Assembly (NCBI GenBank): GCA_913060595.1
Contig: CAJXSA010000088.1
Span: 1 to 11,712 of the forward strand
Direction of reading: 5' to 3'
Origin: an uncultured Ignavibacteria bacterium
GTDB lineage: Bacteria > Bacteroidota > Ignavibacteria > SZUA-365
DNA length: 11,712 nt
This document shows positions 6,230 through 11,712 of the stretch, one piece after another. The position numbers and the translations under genes were made by a program. The notes beneath the pieces are model-generated. The model ran no database searches. It was not told where the DNA came from and saw only the letters and a list, made by a program, of their open reading frames with translations. The first letter of the stretch is position 1, and the number at the start of each line of letters is the position of its first letter.

Positions 6230-7621
6230 TTATGGCAATGCCCGCTTGAGGAAGTTCTTCATACGCATCTCAGAGCCATTGTGCAGGATGCAGAAGTACA
6301 TGCCCAGTGGGAGTGCCGAGGTGTCGATAGTCCACGTGAGGGCTCCTTGAGGAATGGTCCCTCGATAGACGCATTTTCCCAGCATGTCGTATAGCGAGAT
6401 ACTCAGATCGTTTCCGTGTGCGACCCCTGTATTGATGTGCAGACGTTCTGAAAAGGGATTGGGATGCCCCGTTATCGTCCAGTCACTATCCACTGTCGCA
6501 GTCTGCTTTGTGCCGAGGACACGAATGTCCCGGAACACGACCTCTCCTTGCATATTGCCGAGAGTATCCGCTTCCAGATTCCAGAAGTTGATACGAAAGC
6601 TACCCCCGGCTGCTGAATACAGCGAGTCATACATGACACGTTTGAGAAGCGTTTTTTTCTCGTCTCGGTAGATTGAAAGCGTTACGCGATCGAGTTCTTT
6701 GACGATTTCCAGAGTGAGTGCCACGTCCGGGACCTGGAAGCGCTGTGCGTGCCTGTTGTCTGTGTCGATTGGTGCAATGGTGATCTGGGCATTGTCCCTT
6801 GCTGCGGGATTACCCCAGAGGCTGAATTCGATCCCGAACTCGTTCCAGACATTATGTCCGACGGGCGCGTTCTTACCGAATGCATGACGGTTCCGCTGGT
6901 ACGGATTGTTATCCCAGTGAAACACGGAGAGGACATTATTCGGTTTGAGATGCGAAACAGGTGTTATCAGTGTTGCTTCGATGCTTCCGGTCGAGAATGG
7001 CATCGTGCATATCAGCTCCGCACCGACGTACTTTCTTCGTACGGAATCGAATGTCAGGCGGAGGTGAAGATCGCCCGCTTCGTCCAGGAAGGCATTCTCC
7101 GGTGACCAGAAAATGCCGCCATTGTCTGGAGGTGCGTAGGTGAATGGAGGCGGGTATTCTTTCTTGCACCACTGCTGTCCGAAACAGTGCATGAAGGTGC
7201 GACCGGGGTATCGCTCTGTGAAAGCGTGCGGATAGGCGAACCATTCGTCAGGAAGGAATTTCCTCGCAGGCGGAATGGTATCGCTGAAGAATTTCTTTGG
7301 GAACGCGAATACTGCGATGACTGTCGACGTATTCTGATCCAATCGATAGGAGAAACGTCCGGAAGAACTGTCTCCGGGTTCAGGATGGATGCGAAGCCAT
7401 TGTGCATTCCACGCCGGTTGCGGCCACCAGAATCCCGTGTGCACCCAGGCGTACAATTCCGAGTTGCGCCAGTCCAGGTGCCAGTATGTCCCTTGGATCC
7501 AGCCACTGTCAGTAAGCCAGGGATCGGTGTCAGTAATTTCGAGGCGTGTGTCCTGTGCGTGTAAAGCAGAACACAGGACGAGAGTGAAGAGTGTGAATAC
7601 GATAGCAGTATACGTTTTCAT
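6230..7621 (-). CDS. Secreted GH16-like protein with C-terminal type IX secretion sorting domain
   Basis: A 463-residue protein with a signal peptide (about 1-22, hydrophobic TAIVFTLFTLVLCSAL, then HAQ). A Trp-rich N-terminal region (24-135) is followed by a concanavalin-type fold (about 140-370) like glycoside hydrolase family 16: FWSPENAFLDEAGDLHLRL, a YVGAEL strand, NVLSVFHWD and the active-site strand WNEFGIEFSLWG (259-270). GH16 normally reads E-x-D-x-E there. Here it is E261-F-G263-I-E265, so both glutamates are kept but the middle Asp is Gly; codon 263 reads GGG. Activity is therefore doubtful, and carbohydrate binding is an alternative. Residues 385-463 (HPNPF, ISLYDMLGKCVYR, DTSALPLGMYF, ending in a basic strand) form a type IX sorting domain, so it should cross the outer membrane and be released or surface-attached. 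Start at 7621: GGAGG at 7628-7632 and the signal peptide; the frame reaches 7711 but adds only non-signal residues. It stands apart from both neighbouring operons. Confidence 0.85.
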   Translation of the reverse strand: MKTYTAIVFTLFTLVLCSALHAQDTRLEITDTDPWLTDSGWIQGTYWHLDWRNSELYAWVHTGFWWPQPAWNAQWLRIHPEPGDSSSGRFSYRLDQNTSTVIAVFAFPKKFFSDTIPPARKFLPDEWFAYPHAFTERYPGRTFMHCFGQQWCKKEYPPPFTYAPPDNGGIFWSPENAFLDEAGDLHLRLTFDSVRRKYVGAELICTMPFSTGSIEATLITPVSHLKPNNVLSVFHWDNNPYQRNRHAFGKNAPVGHNVWNEFGIEFSLWGNPAARDNAQITIAPIDTDNRHAQRFQVPDVALTLEIVKELDRVTLSIYRDEKKTLLKRVMYDSLYSAAGGSFRINFWNLEADTLGNMQGEVVFRDIRVLGTKQTATVDSDWTITGHPNPFSERLHINTGVAHGNDLSISLYDMLGKCVYRGTIPQGALTWTIDTSALPLGMYFCILHNGSEMRMKNFLKRALP

Positions 7622-7626
7622 GGTGC

Positions 7627-7632
7627 TCCTCC
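7627..7632 (-). promoter_or_regulatory. Ribosome-binding site fixing the start of the GH16-like gene
   Basis: GGAGGA on the minus strand, 5 bases before Met at 7621. It places the start directly ahead of the signal peptide, in preference to a start 30 codons upstream. Confidence 0.7.
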
Positions 7633-7646
7633 GTGATGACATGAAA

Positions 7647-7724
7647 CAGGTGTGCTCGTGATGTGTGCCTCTGTGAACTTTCCGTATTCGGAAGTACATC
7701 AGCGCACACATACTTACACACCTG
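7647..7724. repeat. Three-tier nested inverted repeat in the spacer upstream of the GH16-like gene
   Basis: Three pairs of arms share one centre: caggtgtg (7647-7654) with cacacctg (7717-7724), atgtgtgc (7661-7668) with gcacacat (7704-7711), and ttccg (7680-7684) with cggaa (7689-7693) around a tatt loop. All arms are perfect. The internal loops are nearly symmetric (6 and 5 bases, then 11 and 10). It fills most of the 132 bases between the OmpA-domain gene and the GH16-like gene and ends about 25 bases before the GH16-like start. It could be a leader-RNA structure or a paired operator. No U-tract follows it on the minus strand. Confidence 0.6.
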
Positions 7725-7753
7725 AGTCAGGGAGGCGTTGCACCTTACGCGAA

Positions 7754-9286
7754 CTATTTTTCCAGTACCTGGAACTCTACCCGCCGGTTCAGCTGTCGGC
7801 CTTCCTCGGTTTCATTCGTCGCAACGGGTTTGCTGAGGCCAAATGCCTTGATGCGTACCCGTCCGCTCGCGATACCCCGAGAGACGAGATAGTCGTATAC
7901 TGCCCGCGCCCGGCGTTTTGAGAGCCCGAGATTGTAGGGTGCCGTGCCAATGTTGTCCGTATGACCATGCACGCGAATTTTCATCGCCGGCCGTTCATTC
8001 ATTGCCACGACCAATCGGTCGAGTTCGGGGTACGAGGCGGAACGCAGCTCTGATTTGTTGAAATCGAAGAACAGATTGTTGAGGCGTATCACCGCCCCCC
8101 TTTCAATAGGGGCAAGTGCGAGGTTTTTTTCAATTTCCCGGTAGGAAGTGAGATCGGTAAGATCGAGATTTTCAGCGACGGGATAGTATCCTGCCTTTTT
8201 GGCATAAAAGCCATATGATCTGCCATAGGGAAGAATTATTTCATAATAACCCGTTTCCGGGTTGGCATGGGCGATCCCCACTTCCTCACCGCCCGGAAGC
8301 ACTTCATAGTGCCCATCTGTCTCAAGCGGTTCACCGGTTTTGGCATCCACGATCCGGCCTTTGATCAGCACCACCGGTTTGGGTCGAAGGGAGTCCGGGA
8401 GTTCGACACGGTAAATGTCTGCACTGCCACCGGCGCCGTTCGATACAAAATAGGCGTATGAACCGGAAGCGGGGATCGTGTAATAAATGTCACCTCCCTC
8501 GGAATTGATCGATGGACCACAGTTCACCGGCTCCGTCCATTCATCCCATGTGCGGCTGACGCGCCTGGTGACATAGACATCGAAGCTGCCAAGCCCGCCG
8601 GGGCGGTCGCTCGAGAAATAGAGTGTTTCATTATCGGCTGAGAGAAACGGAGTCACTTCATTGCTGGCCGAGCATACCGCAAGTCGTTTCGGTTCGCTCC
8701 AATGCAGCTCTGATACCCGCTCGGAGTAATAAATATCATAGTCGCTGTTGTCCTCATTGGGGGAGAAGGTGAGAAATAACATCTGCCCATCGGCTGAAAG
8801 GGAAGCAGTGGACATCGTTCCTTTGTTCAACTCCTCGTATCCTGGGATCTCAATTCCTACAGGGATACCCCAGCCACTTTTTGTTTTACGAGAGATGGAG
8901 TATCCATCCTTGAGTGGCTTGCCATCCTTGTAATAGAGGAACACCAGGGCCGTGGTGCCATCGGTACTGATTCCCTCGATACCGTTGGGATATTTATCGT
9001 TGAGCGGTGCGCCGAGATTGCGGGCTTCTGTCCAGTGTCCGTTGCTCGTCGCGGTAGAATACCAGATGTCCTGGTCATCCTCTCTGTCCTCGTACCCCTT
9101 GTTCTCCCTGTGACCCTCCCGCACAAAATACAGGGTGCGCCCATCTGGTGATATTAGGGGGCCGAGCTCCGCTGCTTCTGAATTGACTTGCTGGCCAAGG
9201 TGTTCTGACTCATTATTCAGCCGCTGCGCATACATCGTTGATCCGGTGAGCAGCAAAACGAATACGAATAGCGATCTGCATTTCAT
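7754..9286 (-). CDS. PD40-propeller, carboxypeptidase-regulatory-like and OmpA-domain outer-membrane-associated protein (PorE-like)
   Basis: A 510-residue exported protein; the signal peptide is about 1-20 and ends MYA-Q. Five PD40/WD40-like repeats (about 42-97, 104-150, 159-209, 211-261, 264-296) carry the usual LSADxxTLYFSSDRPGG and DIYY-type strands and should form a TolB-like propeller. Residues 305-392 are a carboxypeptidase-regulatory-like beta-sandwich (IKGRIVDAKTGEPL, then GYYEIILPYG). Residues 397-510 are an OmpA peptidoglycan-binding domain: FFDFNKSEL, HGHTDNIG with D444, and LSKRRARAVYDYL with R459, the two residues that hold diaminopimelate. PorE of the type IX secretion system has the same order plus TPRs at its N-terminus, which are absent here. 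A peptidoglycan-tethering role beside the type IX cargo gene is plausible, but many FCB proteins share this layout. It follows the M48-like gene by 22 bases, with GGAGAG (9293-9298) before the start. Confidence 0.88.
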   Translation of the reverse strand: MKCRSLFVFVLLLTGSTMYAQRLNNESEHLGQQVNSEAAELGPLISPDGRTLYFVREGHRENKGYEDREDDQDIWYSTATSNGHWTEARNLGAPLNDKYPNGIEGISTDGTTALVFLYYKDGKPLKDGYSISRKTKSGWGIPVGIEIPGYEELNKGTMSTASLSADGQMLFLTFSPNEDNSDYDIYYSERVSELHWSEPKRLAVCSASNEVTPFLSADNETLYFSSDRPGGLGSFDVYVTRRVSRTWDEWTEPVNCGPSINSEGGDIYYTIPASGSYAYFVSNGAGGSADIYRVELPDSLRPKPVVLIKGRIVDAKTGEPLETDGHYEVLPGGEEVGIAHANPETGYYEIILPYGRSYGFYAKKAGYYPVAENLDLTDLTSYREIEKNLALAPIERGAVIRLNNLFFDFNKSELRSASYPELDRLVVAMNERPAMKIRVHGHTDNIGTAPYNLGLSKRRARAVYDYLVSRGIASGRVRIKAFGLSKPVATNETEEGRQLNRRVEFQVLEK

Positions 9287-9308
9287 TGTGGACTCTCCGT
9301 TCTGTTGT

Positions 9309-10925
9309 TCAATCTTTTTTCCACCAGATCATCCATTCGGTGACATGGTCAGCTGCGGAGACGTGGAAGGCCATCCGGTGAGCGGGAAACACATGCCATA
9401 TCCCGGTGGTTGATCGCCATGAGTACGGTGGGCAGCCATATGCATCGACCACATCCTGGGAGGTCGAGCCGACAGAGATTCCCCCGGACGTTTCCCCGTC
9501 ATAGCCAGGACGGCCCCACACAAGAAAGAGGTCCGACCGTTTGCCCAGATTCCGAAATCGAACGGCGGTCGCTTCCCTGGTTCCCATGTGCGACCAGATA
9601 GAGCCATAGAAGGGAGGGATATTCGATGGCTCAAAGCGTATGGTCCCGCCGCTTCGAAAGGCTGCAATCCGTTCGCGAACACGATAATCCGGGCGCTTTT
9701 CGCCGCATTTATCCAGGGATACCGGGGTTCTGGATGCATCGATTATTCTGAGGTTTCGAATTGCCCAGAGATTGTCCGGATCATCGTTCAGGACTTCTTC
9801 CAAGAGGGTGATCGCCTCTTCTGCTTCGTTTCCGATGGCGAGCGTGATTGCATGGAGGATGGTTGCCGATCGCAGGTATTCTTCTGCACCTCGCAGTATG
9901 AATTCTTTTCGTACCTGCAGCATGATACCCTCGATGAGCGGTTGATTCTCACCGCGATGGAGGACGAGCTCTGCGCATGCAAGGTTCAGCCTCGCGGGAA
10001 GATAGCTTGTGTCCCTCCTTACAGCCTCCTGGAAATCACTGATGGCAAGCCTGAGGTAGTCGGCTCTGTCCTGATTTCCATTGACCGACCCCATTGTTTT
10101 TGAAAATACGCGAAGTTTTGTGTCCGTCATCGAGGGCAGTGCATACCTGAACTCCTGATCCTTTGCCAGTGCCAGCCACAGGCGGCACAGTCCGCGATTA
10201 TTGTACAGCTCTCGAACCGGGAATTCCTCGAGCAGCCTTGTGAAAACGACAACGGCTTCTTCGATATGATCCGATATCATCATGCGGACACCGGTTTCGA
10301 ACAGCGGCAGAAGAGATGAGAGCTTCCTGTACTGCATATCGATCAGTTTCGCTCTGTCGAGGAGTGGCGGATAGCCGCTTGAATCCACCGCATACGTATC
10401 GTATATGATGCGAAGGATTTTCCTTCCCGCCGGGCGAGGGTCATAGCCCGCGAGATAGGCATAATAAGCTCCGATCAGATCAGCACGGGATTCGATCAAT
10501 CTCCTGTGATCGAGGTTTCTGTGGGGATCAAGTTCATCATATATCGCTTGTACTTCCGTGTTATTCATTCCCGGAGCATCACGCACTTCCCGTGTCAGGT
10601 GGTCGCGCCCGATGACATGCTGCAGTTCATGACCGAGGATGCAGGCGAGTGCGTTCAAGGAGTCCGTGCCGCAGCGTTTCGTGATTTCGAACAGATCGCT
10701 GTCGATGATGATCTGGTTACTTGATGTACTGGCGGCGACATACATGGTCCCGTGATACATCAGCAGCTGCGGAGCGGGCGCAGTCATCTGAATGGCGCGG
10801 ACGAGATGATCGTATACACGCATCGTTGTCTGCACGCGCGGATCGTCATCCGGGAGAAATTGCTGGCCCTTGACCTGGGGAAGACAGAGAAGGACAATGA
10901 GAGCAGACTGAAGGATATATTTCAT
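9309..10925 (-). CDS. Secreted M48-like zinc metallopeptidase with TPR-like helices and a C-terminal domain
   Basis: A 538-residue protein with a signal peptide (about 1-20, LQSALIVLLCLPQVKG) and no further membrane segment, so probably periplasmic. The zinc site is complete: HELQH (99-103) in ILGHELQHVIG and the third-ligand motif ESRAD (145-149), followed by the M48 hallmark YLAGYDPR. This layout matches the BepA/YfgC-type periplasmic M48 peptidases, which also carry TPRs and police outer-membrane proteins. TPR-like helical pairs are visible at about 206-250, 290-322 and 355-395. The last 80 residues include GGISVGSTSQDVVDAYGCP, a small Gly-rich domain I cannot name. The gene starts 12 bases after the YbjN gene, with GAGAGG overlapping that stop, and is 22 bases before the PD40-OmpA gene. 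Peptidase class is well supported; the substrate is unknown, and the outer-membrane OmpA protein next door is only a candidate. Confidence 0.87.
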   Translation of the reverse strand: MKYILQSALIVLLCLPQVKGQQFLPDDDPRVQTTMRVYDHLVRAIQMTAPAPQLLMYHGTMYVAASTSSNQIIIDSDLFEITKRCGTDSLNALACILGHELQHVIGRDHLTREVRDAPGMNNTEVQAIYDELDPHRNLDHRRLIESRADLIGAYYAYLAGYDPRPAGRKILRIIYDTYAVDSSGYPPLLDRAKLIDMQYRKLSSLLPLFETGVRMMISDHIEEAVVVFTRLLEEFPVRELYNNRGLCRLWLALAKDQEFRYALPSMTDTKLRVFSKTMGSVNGNQDRADYLRLAISDFQEAVRRDTSYLPARLNLACAELVLHRGENQPLIEGIMLQVRKEFILRGAEEYLRSATILHAITLAIGNEAEEAITLLEEVLNDDPDNLWAIRNLRIIDASRTPVSLDKCGEKRPDYRVRERIAAFRSGGTIRFEPSNIPPFYGSIWSHMGTREATAVRFRNLGKRSDLFLVWGRPGYDGETSGGISVGSTSQDVVDAYGCPPYSWRSTTGIWHVFPAHRMAFHVSAADHVTEWMIWWKKD

Positions 10926-10937
10926 GTGCCCATCCTC

Positions 10938-11486
10938 TCAGAGTACGGAACGCGACCATTCGCGGAAGCTGCGATGGCAGGTCCGAAGGAAGGACTGCAC
11001 TCGTTCGAGGGTCACGCCGCCGGTCAGTTTCAGGTCCATCTCTATGACGGGATCCCCGTCGCCATCGAGATAGCTCCTGCTGTACCGTGCATCGCTGTTC
11101 CACCGGTTGACGTCGTCACAGTCAACCCGTGATGATCGCACTGCAGAGTGAAACATGAGCGAGCTGCCATCCTGTGAGACAATGATGGTGGCCCGGTATC
11201 CATCGATTCTCCAGACCAGGAGGCGGAGAGTGAGGTCTTCTTCGGCGTCGAGGCCCCGTCTTGGCCGGGCGAGTTCCACGCTGTAGCCCTCTGCCTCCAT
11301 GATGGTCATCATCTGTGCACGGTTTGTGCTGGAAATGATCTGTTCCGAGCGCGTGAACGGAATGTCGTCGATGCTCATTTCCTGTGCGTTGGCATGCAGG
11401 TGGAGGGAGACAAGGACGCCCATGAGCAGCAGGCCGTTCATTGCATATCCGCATAACGAAGCGATCCGTTTCCTTAGGTTCTGCAT
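10938..11486 (-). CDS. Secreted YbjN-domain protein
   Basis: A 182-residue protein with a long signal peptide: a basic start (MQNLRKR), a hydrophobic core (about 12-31) and cleavage at HANA-QE near residue 34. The mature part fits the YbjN fold: an N-terminal helix leading to MMTIMEAEGYSVEL, strands with an IIVSQDGSSLMF pattern, then the diagnostic block VNRWNSDARYSRSYLDGDGD (126-145), the acidic strand PVIEMDLKL, GGVT and a final helix. YbjN proteins lack a known enzyme activity and are thought to be binding or chaperone-like modules related to type III secretion chaperones. Most known ones are cytoplasmic, so the export signal is notable. The start has AGAGGAGA (11492-11499) 5 bases upstream. 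It heads the three-gene envelope operon and ends 12 bases before the M48-like gene, hinting that the two act together. Confidence 0.85.
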   Translation of the reverse strand: MQNLRKRIASLCGYAMNGLLLMGVLVSLHLHANAQEMSIDDIPFTRSEQIISSTNRAQMMTIMEAEGYSVELARPRRGLDAEEDLTLRLLVWRIDGYRATIIVSQDGSSLMFHSAVRSSRVDCDDVNRWNSDARYSRSYLDGDGDPVIEMDLKLTGGVTLERVQSFLRTCHRSFREWSRSVL

Positions 11487-11523
11487 GGTATTCTCCTCTT
11501 TTACTTGGAAATGGTATGGAAGC

Positions 11524-11605
11524 GCAGGCGGAAGCCGGGAAGCAGTGTGCAGAATGTCGCCTGCCCTTCATTACACACGCGGAATCTGTGCATGTTGCAC
11601 ATGCA
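11524..11605. repeat. Two inverted repeats in the spacer before the YbjN gene
   Basis: The first is gcaggcg (11524-11530) with cgcctgc (11558-11564), separated by 27 bases. The second is tgcatgt (11589-11595) with acatgca (11599-11605), separated by 3 bases. Its right arm overlaps a perfect 10-base palindrome, acatgcatgt (11599-11608). The second lies 11 bases beyond the stop of the CHAT gene. It could be a transcript-end hairpin, although no U-tract follows, or a dimer-type operator for the YbjN operon. I could not pick out a convincing promoter in this 130-base spacer. Confidence 0.4.
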
Positions 11606-11616
11606 TGTAATTATTT

Positions 11617-11712
11617 TCAGCGTACCAGAATAAATGACGCCCAGTACCATGGGTCTGCGTAACGCCCGCGGATTTTTCCCTGAGCCGTGCGCAACGCCTC
11701 ATCCATATCACC
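11617..11712 (-). CDS. C-terminal end of a CHAT-domain (caspase-like) protein, cut by window edge
   Basis: Only the last 31 codons and a TGA stop are present. They read as an open frame from the window edge: MDEALRTAQGKIRG (3-16), then YADPWYWASFILVR to the end. CHAT peptidases end in this way, with an ALRxAQ helix followed by a HPYYWAxFVLIG-type strand. The catalytic His and Cys would lie upstream, outside the window. CHAT proteins in bacteria often carry TPRs and act as proteases in stress or defence. The gene points the same way as the YbjN operon but is 130 bases away, so shared transcription is uncertain. The call rests on a short motif. Confidence 0.7.
   Translation of the reverse strand, partial: GDMDEALRTAQGKIRGRYADPWYWASFILVR

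Noticed and set aside
7647..7724. Nested repeat read as an intrinsic terminator of the OmpA-domain gene
   Set aside because: No run of U follows the stem on the transcribed strand, so the classical definition is not met. It is kept as a structured repeat of unknown role.
11617..11712. Treating the right edge as non-coding
   Set aside because: An open frame reaches the edge and ends in a CHAT-type C-terminal motif, so a partial gene is the better reading.

Overview
The window holds ten genes, all on the minus strand, so transcription runs from position 11712 towards position 1. Two are cut by the window edges. The organism is best placed in the FCB group (Bacteroidota, Chlorobiota, Ignavibacteriota, Rhodothermota and candidate relatives). 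The main evidence is a secreted protein ending in a type IX secretion (Por) sorting domain and a PD40-propeller/OmpA protein of PorE style. The DNA is GC-rich and most starts have clear GGAGG-type Shine-Dalgarno sites. That argues against Bacteroidia or Flavobacteriia, which use such sites little, and for one of the other FCB lineages. The lineage is an inference.

Envelope half (11712 to 6230, in order of transcription): the last 31 codons of a CHAT-type peptidase; a secreted YbjN-domain protein; a secreted M48-like zinc peptidase with TPR-like helices; and a PD40-propeller/carboxypeptidase-regulatory/OmpA protein. The last three are spaced by 12 and 22 bases and look like one operon. After a 132-base spacer comes a secreted GH16-like protein with a type IX sorting domain.

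Cytoplasmic half (6096 to 1): a tight run of five genes. They are an unrecognised 408-residue protein that looks like a decayed AAA-type domain, a MoxR-type AAA+ protein, a CobT/NorD-like VWA protein, an unrecognised 348-residue protein, and the first 239 codons of a divergent PRPP synthetase. Gaps are 4, 7, 26 and 41 bases. MoxR+VWA pairs (NorQ/NorD, CbbQ/CbbO, RavA/ViaA) are usually remodelling or metal-insertion chaperones. This one is unusual because the MoxR protein keeps Walker A but has Ala-His where the Walker B Asp-Glu should be. Its upstream neighbour seems to have lost both motifs. The PRPP synthetase also departs from its family at its ATP-site signatures. This cassette is the best candidate here for an undescribed system.

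The three longer spacers (130, 132 and 133 bases) each carry inverted repeats. The one at 7647-7724 is a three-tier nested palindrome. No tRNA, rRNA, CRISPR array, insertion sequence or gene-free stretch above 300 bases was seen.
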